This document shows positions 18,122 through 25,811 of a stretch of DNA of 64,000 nt, one piece after another. This stretch comes from Clostridiales bacterium (GTDB taxonomy: Bacteria; Bacillota; Clostridia; Oscillospirales; Oscillospiraceae): assembly GCA_004555655.1 (NCBI GenBank), contig SFHJ01000001.1, positions 1 through 64,000 on the forward strand. Reading direction: 5' to 3'. The notes beneath the pieces were generated by a model. It saw only the letters and a list, made by a program, of their open reading frames with translations. It was not told the DNA's origin and ran no database searches. A program made the translations under genes and the position numbers. Each line of letters opens with the position of its first letter. The stretch's first letter is position 1.

Positions 18122-19030
18122 CTACCAGATGCGCACCTCCGGCTCGAGCCGGATGCCGGAAGTTGTGTATACCTCTTTTTGTACAAGCGCGATGGTGTCC
18201 AGCACGTCACGCGCCGTTGCCCCGCCGGTGTTGACGATGAAGCCGGCGTGCTTCTGCGATACCTGCGCGCCGCCAACGCCGCAGCCCTTGAGCCCTGCCG
18301 CGTCAATGAGCGCAGCAGCGTAGCCGCCCACCGGACGCTTGAAGGTGCTTCCCGCAGACGGCAGCTCCAGCGGCTGTGAGGCGCGGCGCCTTTGCATCAG
18401 CTCCTGCATGGTTCCGCGGATCTGCTCCGGGTCGCCGGGCACAAGGCGGAACACGGCGGAGACGATCACGCAGTCCAGGCTCTGAAAGACGCTGTTTCGA
18501 TAGGAAAAGTGCTCTGCGCCCGTGAATATTTTCTGTGTACCGTCCATCATAAGCACCGTGACGGATTCGACAACCTGCTTCACTTCCCCGCCATAGGCGC
18601 CGGCGTTCATGTAAACGCCGCCGCCCACCGTACCGGGGATGCCGTGCGCAAATTCCAGGCCCGACAGCCCATGGTCACGCGCAAAGACGGCCGCGCTGGC
18701 CAGTGACTGCCCTGCCAAGGCCTCGACCCTGCCGCCTGCAAGGGCCTTCAGGCCCATGAGCGCGTCTTTCGTACAGATGACGAGTTCGTCAAGCCCCTCG
18801 TCCGGGGCCAGTACGTTCGTACCCGCGCCCAAAACACGCTTCTGCAGTCCCAGTGCATGCACCGCGCGAAGAAGTCCGGCCAGCGCGTCAACCGCCGGCG
18901 GGAACGCCATCAGCGCTGCCGGACCGCCGATTTTGAACGACGTGTGCGCGCCAAGCGGCTCACGCGCGCGGAAGATAACTTCCGGGCATTCTCGCTGCAG
19001 CGCTGCGATCAATTCCTCTGTCAAACGCAT
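18122..19030 (-). CDS. murB: UDP-N-acetylenolpyruvoylglucosamine reductase
   Basis: FAD enzyme that reduces UDP-GlcNAc-enolpyruvate to UDP-MurNAc in peptidoglycan synthesis, 302 residues (type II MurB, no extra insertion). FAD-binding blocks are SFKIGGPAALMAFP, LGAGTNVLAPDEGL and GIPGTVGGGVYMNAGAYGGE, and the catalytic region PSAGSTFKRP contains the Ser proton donor. The ATG at 19030 follows CCGGAGG; upstream in-frame codons lie in the promoter. It is the first gene of murB-rapZ-yvcK-whiA-dnaE. Confidence 0.96.
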   Translation of the reverse strand: MRLTEELIAALQRECPEVIFRAREPLGAHTSFKIGGPAALMAFPPAVDALAGLLRAVHALGLQKRVLGAGTNVLAPDEGLDELVICTKDALMGLKALAGGRVEALAGQSLASAAVFARDHGLSGLEFAHGIPGTVGGGVYMNAGAYGGEVKQVVESVTVLMMDGTQKIFTGAEHFSYRNSVFQSLDCVIVSAVFRLVPGDPEQIRGTMQELMQRRRASQPLELPSAGSTFKRPVGGYAAALIDAAGLKGCGVGGAQVSQKHAGFIVNTGGATARDVLDTIALVQKEVYTTSGIRLEPEVRIW

Positions 19031-19058
19031 AAACGCCTCCGGGTGGATAGTTTTTCTT

Positions 19059-19067
19059 ATCATACCA
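19059..19067 (-). promoter_or_regulatory. Extended -10 promoter of murB
   Basis: The minus strand reads TGGTATGAT, an extended -10 element, about 30 nt before the murB start. No strong -35 is visible at 17 bp. Confidence 0.55.
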
Positions 19068-19106
19068 CACCTCACCGGAAAATAAAATACGCAAAAGCGC
19101 GCATGC

Positions 19107-19129
19107 AAAAAAATCGCCCTGTGGGCGGC
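19107..19129 (-). terminator. Short rho-independent terminator upstream of murB
   Basis: On the minus strand CGCCC, loop ACA, GGGCG is followed by ATTTTTTT. It ends transcripts that arise between hprK and murB. Confidence 0.6.
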
Positions 19130-19321
19130 GCAGGACTGTCTTCACTGCTGTTGCATATGTTGGCGTGCCTGCCGACCATCCCGGCGATTTCTGCGCTCTT
19201 TACCGGAGCGGTTCCTGTCTGTCCTGCAGGTTGCCTTTTTCGAAATCGGAAATTCATTCATAGGCATCAACATTGGGGTGAAAGGCATAGGCCGGCGCAG
19301 CTGCACCTGCTCAACAGAATG
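19130..19321 (-). other. Gap between hprK and murB, possible short transcript
   Basis: No convincing gene. The minus strand holds a 48-codon frame (19142-19288) encoding a very basic peptide with many Arg and Gln, ending just before the 19107-19129 terminator, but without a clear ribosome site. A small RNA bounded by two terminators is the other possibility. Confidence 0.25.
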
Positions 19322-19359
19322 AAAACGCCTCCGTATATACTATACAGAGGCGTTTTTTT
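19322..19359. terminator. Terminator of hprK, bidirectional shape
   Basis: The stem AAACGCCTC pairs with GAGGCGTTT around a loop rich in TATA. The T-run is longer on the plus strand than on the minus strand, but the only gene it serves is hprK on the minus strand. Confidence 0.7.
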
Positions 19360-20296
19360 ACTTTTCCTTGGACTCGAAAAAGCGGCTCATCTGCTCGGTG
19401 AACTCGACCGCCGCGTTGTAGCCCATGCGCTTCTGGCGGTTGTTCATGGCCGCGACCTCAAAAATAACGGCAAGGTTCCGGCCCGGGGTGATGGGGATGG
19501 TGATGGACGGCACCTGGACGTCCAGAATCTCTTCATAGTGCGTCTCCATGCCCAGCCGGTCATACGCCTCTCCGTCGCGCCAGGGCACCATGTTGATAAT
19601 GAGGTCGATGCTCGTGTTGTCCTTGACCGCGCCCATGCCGAACAGCTTAGCTACGTTGATGACGCCGATGCCGCGCAGCTCGATATAATGCCGCAGCACC
19701 TCGGGCGCGGCGCCGTTGAGCTCGCGCGAGGACACCTTTTTGATCTCGACCGCGTCGTCCGCAATCAGACGGTGGCCGCGCTTGACCAGCTCGATGGCCG
19801 TTTCGCTCTTGCCGATGCCGCTGTCGCCGTTGATAAGAATTCCCTCGCCGTAGATTTCGACCAGGACGCCGTGGCGCGTGACGCGCGGAGCCAGCGCATA
19901 TTTCAGGTACGTTATCAGGCTGGAGACGAGAGACGACGTGGTGTCCTTACTGCTGAGCACTGTCACGTCGTGCTTTTCCGCCATTTCCAGACACTCAGGC
20001 ATAGCCTCAAAGCCGCGGGCGAAGATCAGCGCCGGGATTTTATACGACAGGAAGTTTTCAAAAATGATCCGCCGCTCCTCACTGGAGAGTTTCAGCAGAT
20101 ACGCCGTCTCCACCGTGCCGCAGACGTAGACGCGCATGGGCTCAAAGTGGTCGAAAAAGCCGGCCAGATGAAGGCCCGGGCGGCTGATGTCGTCAACCGT
20201 GACGCGGATCTTCTCAAAGTCCGACGATTTATGGAGAAATTCCAGATTAAACTCCGAGACAAGCTCCGCCAGAGCGACCGAATAGGTATTAGACAT
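19358..20296 (-). CDS. hprK: HPr kinase/phosphorylase
   Basis: Bifunctional enzyme that phosphorylates or dephosphorylates Ser46 of HPr and so controls carbon catabolite repression. The 312-residue protein has the N-terminal domain (1-130), Walker A GDSGIGKS, the adjacent RGHRLIADDAVEI block, and the C-terminal signature IELRGIGVINVAKLFG. The GTG 9 nt upstream lies inside the GAGGTG ribosome site, so the ATG at 20296 is preferred. It is a single-gene unit with its own promoter and terminator. Many clostridia have it upstream of murB, as here. Confidence 0.96.
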   Translation of the reverse strand: MSNTYSVALAELVSEFNLEFLHKSSDFEKIRVTVDDISRPGLHLAGFFDHFEPMRVYVCGTVETAYLLKLSSEERRIIFENFLSYKIPALIFARGFEAMPECLEMAEKHDVTVLSSKDTTSSLVSSLITYLKYALAPRVTRHGVLVEIYGEGILINGDSGIGKSETAIELVKRGHRLIADDAVEIKKVSSRELNGAAPEVLRHYIELRGIGVINVAKLFGMGAVKDNTSIDLIINMVPWRDGEAYDRLGMETHYEEILDVQVPSITIPITPGRNLAVIFEVAAMNNRQKRMGYNAAVEFTEQMSRFFESKEK

Positions 20297-20328
20297 AAGC
20301 TGCACCTCAAACTGTAGTCGGTTTTTTG

Positions 20329-20357
20329 ATTATACCCTCTTTTGGTGCGTTTGGCAA
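20329..20357 (-). promoter_or_regulatory. hprK promoter
   Basis: On the minus strand TTGCCA (20352-20357), 17 bp, TATAAT (20329-20334), about 30 nt before the start codon. Confidence 0.8.
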
Positions 20358-20416
20358 CCTGTAAATTGTGTCCGGGCAGCACACGGACGCAAGATAGCAG
20401 AATTTTTTTCTTTTTC

Positions 20417-20458
20417 CTTCAAAATGTGCTTGCATTTTGAAGAAACTTCTGCTATTAT
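20417..20458 (+). promoter_or_regulatory. rpmB promoter with palindrome over the -35
   Basis: TTGCAT (20430-20435), 17 bp, TATTAT (20453-20458). A perfect 10-bp inverted repeat, CTTCAAAATG and CATTTTGAAG with a 6-base centre (20417-20442), covers the -35 element and could be an operator. It has no T-run on either side, so it is not a terminator. Confidence 0.7.
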
Positions 20459-20518
20459 ATTTGTCGGCGCTTTCCGGGCGCCGAGAAAAGATTTTCCAAT
20501 GGCGAGGAGGTGCAGCTG

Positions 20519-20707
20519 ATGGCAAAATGCGATATCTGCGGCAAGGGCGTTACGTTCGGCATCAAGGTTTCCCACTCCCATAGACGTGCGAACAGAGCAT
20601 GGAAGCCCAACGTCAAGCGCGTCAAGGCGATTGTTGACGGTACTCCGCGCCATGTCTACGTCTGTACGAGATGCCTGCGTTCGAACAAGGTTGAGCGCGC
20701 AATCTGA
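20519..20707 (+). CDS. rpmB: 50S ribosomal protein L28
   Basis: 62-residue large-subunit protein. It starts MAKCDICGKGV and keeps the zinc-ribbon cysteine pairs CDIC and CTRC, so it is the zinc-binding (C+) form. Basic segments (HSHRRANRAWKPN, VKRVKAI) fit rRNA binding. The ATG at 20519 follows GAGGAGG; a GTG 9 nt upstream is inside that site. It is a monocistronic unit with its own promoter and terminator. Confidence 0.96.
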   Translation: MAKCDICGKGVTFGIKVSHSHRRANRAWKPNVKRVKAIVDGTPRHVYVCTRCLRSNKVERAI

Positions 20708-20722
20708 TGAAAACCGCTAGTG

Positions 20723-20753
20723 AAAAGACAAGCCGACCGGCTTGTCTTTTTTC
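20723..20753 (+). terminator. rpmB terminator
   Basis: Stem AAAGACAAGCC/GGCTTGTCTTT with a short loop, followed by a T-run. Confidence 0.85.
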
Positions 20754-20762
20754 TTTGTACGA

Positions 20763-20796
20763 TCATCCCCGGCAAGCATTACGCTTGCCGGGGATG
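20763..20796. repeat. Perfect inverted repeat between rpmB and the acetyltransferase
   Basis: Perfect 14-bp arms beginning CATCCCCGGCAAGC around a 5-base loop. The T-run is poor on both strands (GTTTTG on plus), so it is at best a weak terminator for the convergent genes. Confidence 0.6.
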
Positions 20797-20827
20797 TTTT
20801 GCTCTGCGCTTTTGACAGGCCGGCCTT

Positions 20828-21280
20828 TCAGCGCGTTTTTACCATGATGAAATTCGTAAGCCGGACGCCGTTTCTCACGACCTGCTGCTCTTTCACGACG
20901 CGGTAGCCGCGGCGCTCAAAAAACGGCCTTGCCGTAATGGACGCATGCGTGGTAATGGTCTGCGCAGAAACTGACGCCTCCAGCGCGTCGCAGATTGCGC
21001 GCGCGACGCCCTGCCGCTGGTGGTCCTTGTGCACATACAGCCGGTCGAGATAGCCCGACGCATCGATATCGCCAAAGCCCACGATGCATCCGTCCTCTTC
21101 TGCCACAACGGTAACATGTGCCAGAAACGACGCATTCCACGCGGCAAGATCAACGGTTCCGGTTGCCCAGGAATCGAGCTGCAGCTTTGAATAGTCCTTT
21201 GCGTTCACCATATGCACCGTTTCGCAGAACAGCGCTGCAATCTGTTCACAGTCGCCAGGTTGGTAGCGTCTGAGCTTCAT
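20828..21280 (-). CDS. GNAT-family N-acetyltransferase
   Basis: 150-residue acetyl-CoA-dependent acyltransferase. The acetyl-CoA-binding motif A is LYVHKDHQRQGVARAICDAL, preceded by the beta-4 strand CIVGFGDID; motif B is ARPFFERRGYRVV. Substrate unknown. Its ATG directly follows the gatD stop (TAAATG), so it is co-translated with murT-gatD. Whether it acetylates an envelope substrate is only suggested by that context. Confidence 0.88.
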   Translation of the reverse strand: MKLRRYQPGDCEQIAALFCETVHMVNAKDYSKLQLDSWATGTVDLAAWNASFLAHVTVVAEEDGCIVGFGDIDASGYLDRLYVHKDHQRQGVARAICDALEASVSAQTITTHASITARPFFERRGYRVVKEQQVVRNGVRLTNFIMVKTR

Positions 21281-22009
21281 TTACTTCTGGCTCAATCGCG
21301 CGCACATATAGTCATGCGCAGCTGCCTCCAGCGCATCGTTCAAGGGCTGCAGCTCGCACGCGCCGTATTTGCGCGTGAGCGCAGTGGCAAGGATATGGTC
21401 ACAGAGCTTTGGATTCTTAGGGAGCAGGCAGCCGTGCGAGTAGGTGGCAAACACGTTTTTGTAGCGTGCTCCCTCATTTCCGTCCTCGCCGTTGTTGCCG
21501 TATCCTGCGAGGACTTTTCCCATCGGCTTCACACCGGAGCCGAGGTACGTCTTGCCGGAGTGGTTTTCAAAGCCCACGACAGCCAGAGCCAGCTCGTCGC
21601 AGGTGAACATGTAGTTCCCGATCATGCGCTGTTTACTGCCGACTGTATACAGGTCGACCGCGCCGGTGAACGCACATTTCTGCCCGTCCCAGGTCTCGTA
21701 GTAATGCCCCAGCATCTGGTAGCCGCCGCAAATGGCCAGCACCGGCGTCCCGTCCTCGATGGCTGCCTTGAGCTCCGCTGTCTTGCCGCCATTGAGATCC
21801 TCGAGCAGAACCTCCTGCTCAAAGTCCTGACCGCCGCCGACAAAAATGAGGTCATATTTGGAAGCGTCCAGCTTCTCGCCGATCGACACGCCCCCGGTCA
21901 CGACGTCGATGCCGCGCCAGCGCAGGCGCTGCTGCATGCAAAGAATATTGCCCCTGTCGCCGTAGAGGTTCAGAATATCCGGGTAGAGGTGACAGATGTT
22001 CAGTTCCAT
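21281..22009 (-). CDS. gatD: Lipid II isoglutaminyl synthase, glutaminase subunit GatD
   Basis: Class I (CobQ/CobB-like) glutamine amidotransferase that supplies ammonia to MurT for amidating the D-Glu of lipid II. 242 residues; nucleophile elbow VLAICGGYQMLG with the catalytic Cys, and the late His in YSHGCLLPKNP. The ATG at 22009 has a GGGGAGAAG site; the longer frame upstream runs into murT. It follows murT by 13 nt, the standard order. Confidence 0.94.
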   Translation of the reverse strand: MELNICHLYPDILNLYGDRGNILCMQQRLRWRGIDVVTGGVSIGEKLDASKYDLIFVGGGQDFEQEVLLEDLNGGKTAELKAAIEDGTPVLAICGGYQMLGHYYETWDGQKCAFTGAVDLYTVGSKQRMIGNYMFTCDELALAVVGFENHSGKTYLGSGVKPMGKVLAGYGNNGEDGNEGARYKNVFATYSHGCLLPKNPKLCDHILATALTRKYGACELQPLNDALEAAAHDYMCARLSQK

Positions 22010-22022
22010 AGCTTCTCCCCTC

Positions 22023-23393
22023 TTATTCCCAGAATTGCTTATAGCCGTAGCGCTTGCTGATTGTGCTGCGCAGATCGAGCATCGCCGTATACGTCGGCAT
22101 GACGAAAACCGGCGCATTCTGCTTTGTCGCCTGCTCCATCAGCTTGCCGTAGTCCTTCACCACGTGGAGTCTGTCCACCGGGAAGCCCGCATATTGAAAG
22201 CGCAGCGCCATGTCCTCGGCGCGCACACCGGAGACGTAGATGCTCTTGAGCGTGTCGCCCATCTCCACCAGCCGCTCAAAATCCACGTCCCAGATCCAGC
22301 TCACGTCCTTGCCGTCCTGCGCGCGGTCATTGAGGCACGCAACAAAGACAAACGGCTCTTTGCGCTGGGTAAGGAAGTTCAGAACCTGATTGCACCCGGC
22401 GGGGTTTTTGATGAGGATCATGCGCACGTCCGTTCCACCGATCTGGAACTTCTCCATCCGGCCGAAGCCGCAGGCGAAACCCGACAGCGACTTCGCCGTC
22501 ACCGTCAGGTCAAGGCCCATCGCCTTGCCCGCCGCCATGCACGCGCAAGCGTTATATATATTGTATCCACCGGGCAGATTGACGCTGGCGGGATACTGCA
22601 CGCCGCCGACGCTGAAGATCAGCTCCGAGTGCTCACCGTCGGAGATCACAACATCGCTGACTGCGACCTCCGGCTCAGGCCGGGCATAGCCGCACGCCGG
22701 GCAGCGGTACTTGCCCAGATGCCCGTAGGTCACATACTCGTATTCATACGCATGCTTACAGTGGATACAGTACGGCGCGTCGGACAGCTCATCCACGCGC
22801 GCAGCGTAGATTGGCGTCTGTATGCCGTAGAAGATCACGGGATTTTTCGCGTCGCCGGCAATCGACGTGCACAGCGAATCGTCCGCGTTCAGGCAAAGCG
22901 TGGCGTTGGGGCTGTTTGCAATACCGATCTTGATGTTTTCCAGCGTGTGCGTGACCTCGCCGTAGCGGTCGAGCTGGTCGCGGAACACGTTCGTCACAAC
23001 GACCGCTTTCGCGTCCACAAATTTGCTGATGGCCTTGAACGCCGCCTCGTCGGACTCGATGAGCGCGTGTGTATAGCGGCATTTTCCCGTGAATGTGCTG
23101 TTCATGGCGAATTCAGCCGTCACGCCGCTTAAAAGATTCGCGCCGGAGCGGTTGGCAAAGAAAGAAATTCCAGCGTCCTGCCACGACTGCTCGATCATGC
23201 GGGAAGTCGTGGTCTTGCCGTTGGTGCCCGTAACGATCACGGTCGTTACGTTCTTTGCCAGCTGGCCCAGCAGATTTGGGCAGAGCTTCAGCGCAACGCG
23301 CCCCGGGAAGTCCGTTCCGCCCCTGCCCAGCAGGCGGATGGCAAACCGGCAGAACTTGCAGGCAAGAACTGCTATCATACTTCTGATTTTCAT
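22023..23393 (-). CDS. murT: Lipid II isoglutaminyl synthase, MurT subunit
   Basis: Mur-ligase-like ATP-dependent subunit, partner of GatD, acting at the cytoplasmic membrane on lipid II. 456 residues: ATP-binding motif IVTGTNGKTTTSRM, the family Zn-ribbon inserted in the middle domain (CIHC and CPAC), and the C-terminal DUF1727 region with LIKNPAGCNQVLNFL. The start codon lies only about 7 nt from the best -10 element and lacks a clear ribosome site, so the mRNA may be leaderless or a further promoter may exist. Confidence 0.95.
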   Translation of the reverse strand: MKIRSMIAVLACKFCRFAIRLLGRGGTDFPGRVALKLCPNLLGQLAKNVTTVIVTGTNGKTTTSRMIEQSWQDAGISFFANRSGANLLSGVTAEFAMNSTFTGKCRYTHALIESDEAAFKAISKFVDAKAVVVTNVFRDQLDRYGEVTHTLENIKIGIANSPNATLCLNADDSLCTSIAGDAKNPVIFYGIQTPIYAARVDELSDAPYCIHCKHAYEYEYVTYGHLGKYRCPACGYARPEPEVAVSDVVISDGEHSELIFSVGGVQYPASVNLPGGYNIYNACACMAAGKAMGLDLTVTAKSLSGFACGFGRMEKFQIGGTDVRMILIKNPAGCNQVLNFLTQRKEPFVFVACLNDRAQDGKDVSWIWDVDFERLVEMGDTLKSIYVSGVRAEDMALRFQYAGFPVDRLHVVKDYGKLMEQATKQNAPVFVMPTYTAMLDLRSTISKRYGYKQFWE

Positions 23394-23399
23394 GCTGCT

Positions 23400-23428
23400 G
23401 TTATATCATAAATTTTGCAGCATTACAA
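23400..23428 (-). promoter_or_regulatory. Candidate murT promoter
   Basis: On the minus strand TTGTAA (23423-23428), 17 bp, TATAAC (23400-23405). It would start transcription at or next to the murT ATG (23393). Confidence 0.5.
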
Positions 23429-23434
23429 CATTTG

Positions 23435-23451
23435 GTTACGAAAAAATTACA
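23435..23451 (-). promoter_or_regulatory. WalR-like direct repeat between murT and the xth-NlpC operon
   Basis: On the minus strand TGTAAT, five Ts, CGTAAC; it matches TGTWAH-N5-TGTWAH in 11 of 12 positions. It lies 6-7 nt upstream of the -35 elements of both divergent promoters. Confidence 0.4.
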
Positions 23452-23458
23452 AAACATC

Positions 23459-23487
23459 TTGCAGTGGTTGTCATAATCTGCTATAAT
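23459..23487 (+). promoter_or_regulatory. xth promoter
   Basis: TTGCAG (23459-23464), 17 bp, TATAAT (23482-23487), about 50 nt before the start codon. Confidence 0.8.
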
Positions 23488-23536
23488 GGGGAAAAATCCG
23501 GCACAAGGACGCAAAAAAACGCATAGGAGTGCGACA

Positions 23537-24304
23537 ATGAAGCTGATATCATGGAACGTAAACGGCCTGCGCGCATGCGTGCAAAAGGGCTTTGAGGACT
23601 TTTTCCAGGCGGCGGACGCCGACATCTTCTGCCTGCAGGAGACCAAGCTGCAGCCCGGCCAGCTCTCGCTCGAGCTTCCCGGCTACCATCAGTACTGGAG
23701 CTCGGCGGAAAAGAAGGGCTATTCGGGCACTGCCGTGTTCACAAAGCGTGCGCCGCTCTGCGTCACCTACGGCGTGGGCGTGGACGAGCTTGACCACGAG
23801 GGCCGGATGATCACGCTGGAATTTGACAAGTTTTATTTTGTAACCTGCTACACGCCAAACGCACAGGACGGTCTCAAGCGTCTGGAGCACCGGATGCAGT
23901 GGGACGACGCGTTCCGCGAGCGACTGTGTACGCTCGACGCCGGCAAGCCCGTGATCGCTGCCGGAGACCTGAATGTCGCGCATCAGGAGATTGATCTCAA
24001 GAATCCCGGCCCCAACCGCGGAAACGCCGGTTTTTCCGATGAAGAACGCGAAAAATTCACAAAGCTGCTTGCCGCCGGCTTCACCGATACGTTCCGCTAT
24101 CAGAATCCGGACCTTACCGGCGCATACAGCTGGTGGAGCTACCGCTTTAACGCCCGGGCCAACAACGCAGGCTGGCGTATCGACTATTTTCTTGTATCCG
24201 ACCGTCTGCGGCCGCATATTGCCGCGACGCCCATCTATCATGAGGTCTTTGGCTCCGACCACTGCCCCATCGGACTGGAACTGAAGGAGGAATCTGCAAC
24301 ATGA
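23537..24304 (+). CDS. xth: Exodeoxyribonuclease III / AP endonuclease
   Basis: Base-excision repair nuclease that cuts at abasic sites and has 3'-5' exonuclease activity. 255 residues with the EEP fold: LISWNVNGLRA, the metal-binding Glu in FCLQETKL, Tyr in CYTPNAQDGLKRLEHR, GDLNVAHQEIDL, and the catalytic Asp-His in FGSDHCPIGLEL. The ATG at 23537 follows TAGGAG. It overlaps the next gene by 4 nt (ATGA), an unusual pairing of a repair enzyme with a secreted hydrolase. Confidence 0.95.
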   Translation: MKLISWNVNGLRACVQKGFEDFFQAADADIFCLQETKLQPGQLSLELPGYHQYWSSAEKKGYSGTAVFTKRAPLCVTYGVGVDELDHEGRMITLEFDKFYFVTCYTPNAQDGLKRLEHRMQWDDAFRERLCTLDAGKPVIAAGDLNVAHQEIDLKNPGPNRGNAGFSDEEREKFTKLLAAGFTDTFRYQNPDLTGAYSWWSYRFNARANNAGWRIDYFLVSDRLRPHIAATPIYHEVFGSDHCPIGLELKEESAT

Positions 24305-25608
24305 AATTTGCAAAACGCGTGCTGTGTGCGCTGCTGGCTGTGTGCATTGCAGCAGGTATGGCGGTCACCTGCTTTGCCAAGGTCACCTGCGTCAACTACA
24401 GCAGCTGGTTTGAACCGTCGTACAATGAGATGAACGAGCTGGGGCTCATCCCCGAGTCGTTCGCCGGGTACGATTTGAAAAAGAACATCACGCGCAGCGA
24501 GATGACTGAGCTTGCCGTGTACATATTCGAAAAATTCACCGGCAACAGCATCGAACCCGAGCGTACCGACTACTTCTCTGACACCTCTGATACCTTCATT
24601 CTGAAGGCATATGAGCTCGGCATCGTGGGCGGCTATCCCGACGGCACCTTCCGCCCCGACAACTACCTCACGCGGCAGGAATTTTTCAAGATTGTGGAAA
24701 ACTTCTGCTACTCCGCCGCATTCAAACCCACAGCCGACAGCTCGTCCATTTCCGGCTTCTATGACAAAAGCCAGGTCGCGGACTGGGCCGTTGAGGCTGC
24801 GCAGATCTGCGTCAAATATGGCTATGTGACGGGCACCACGTCCGCCAACGGCGACATCCTCGACCCGAACGGCACCACCACCCGGCAGGAGGGCATGGCG
24901 ATGCTGATGCGCTGCTACAAGAGCCTGCGGCAGTACTATTACGAACGCGTGCTCAGCGCCACGGTAGTTGACGAGTATTCAGATGAAAATGTCACGGTAT
25001 CCGACGTGAACAAAACCATGTATGTCACGGCCTCCACGCTCAATATGCGCGATTCGTGGACGTCCAGCAGCACGCAGGTAGGCACGCTCAGCTACGGCGA
25101 GTCTGTCACCGTCACGGGCGAATGCAGCAACGGCTGGTACCGCATCTCGTACGACGGCCACACGGCCTATGTCTCCGGGCGCTACCTGTCGTCCAACGCA
25201 GCGTCGGGCAATGATACGCCCACCACAGCCGCGGGCAGCGGCACGGCGGCTGAAATTGCAAACTTTGCCCTCTCGTTCGTCGGGTATCCTTATGTCTACG
25301 GCGGCTCGTCCCCCAGCACGGGCTTTGACTGCTCGGGCCTTATGTATTACTGCCTGACGCAGTACGGCTATTCCATGAACCGTGTCGCGGACGACCAGAT
25401 GGACCAGGGCGTTGCTGTCTCGCGCAGCGAGTTGCAGGTGGGCGACCTTGTTTTCTTCGGCTCTGGCGATTACGCCAACCACGTCGGCATGTATATCGGC
25501 AATGGCAACTTTGTCCACGCCTCCACCCCGACAACCGGCGTTCGTATCAACTCGCTCGATGAGACGTACTACAACACGCGTTACATCGGCGCAAGAAGAA
25601 TCATCTGA
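24301..25608 (+). CDS. Secreted SLH/SH3/NlpC-P60 peptidoglycan hydrolase
   Basis: 435-residue exported cell-wall endopeptidase. A signal peptide (1-26) is followed by SLH-type segments (about 35-215; for example GIVGGYPDGTFRPDNYLTR), which anchor proteins to secondary wall polymers, an SH3b domain (about 240-297) and a C-terminal NlpC/P60 domain (316-435). The catalytic residues are Cys344 in GFDCSGL, His394 in YANHVGMY and His406. It is translationally coupled to xth. No terminator is obvious before the IS remnant. It probably cleaves stem-peptide bonds during growth or separation. Confidence 0.92.
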   Translation: MKFAKRVLCALLAVCIAAGMAVTCFAKVTCVNYSSWFEPSYNEMNELGLIPESFAGYDLKKNITRSEMTELAVYIFEKFTGNSIEPERTDYFSDTSDTFILKAYELGIVGGYPDGTFRPDNYLTRQEFFKIVENFCYSAAFKPTADSSSISGFYDKSQVADWAVEAAQICVKYGYVTGTTSANGDILDPNGTTTRQEGMAMLMRCYKSLRQYYYERVLSATVVDEYSDENVTVSDVNKTMYVTASTLNMRDSWTSSSTQVGTLSYGESVTVTGECSNGWYRISYDGHTAYVSGRYLSSNAASGNDTPTTAAGSGTAAEIANFALSFVGYPYVYGGSSPSTGFDCSGLMYYCLTQYGYSMNRVADDQMDQGVAVSRSELQVGDLVFFGSGDYANHVGMYIGNGNFVHASTPTTGVRINSLDETYYNTRYIGARRII

Positions 25609-25629
25609 CAGGAAAAACCGGTACAGGCA

Positions 25630-25797
25630 TGGTGAAGTGAACCTCAAAAGCTTGAATTAAGCGGCCTGAAGGGCCTGACGTCTGTGTTGAGCAGGCGTCA
25701 GACCCTTCAGTTTTCGCTTGATCCTGCGGATATTGCAGTAGTCGGGATATTCGACCAGTTCGGCCTTGAAGTGAGCAAGTTCTCGCTGCTCAGATCC
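25630..25797 (-). pseudogene. IS3-family (IS150-like) transposase tail and IS end
   Basis: The minus strand encodes the last ~45 residues of an IS3-type OrfB: HFKAELVEY, then NIRRIKRKLKGLTPAQHR and ending QALQAA, stop at 25657-25659. These are the hallmark C-terminal residues of that family. Downstream bases GAGGTTCACTTCAC (about 25632-25646) look like the IS right end. The catalytic DDE region is absent, so it is a remnant. It touches the 3' end of the next minus-strand gene. Confidence 0.7.
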
Positions 25798-25811
25798 AGG
25801 ATGGGTGAGCG

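Noticed and set aside
20763..20796. Perfect inverted repeat as a strong terminator for the acetyltransferase gene
   Set aside because: The minus strand has no T-run after the stem, so it was recorded only as an inverted repeat.
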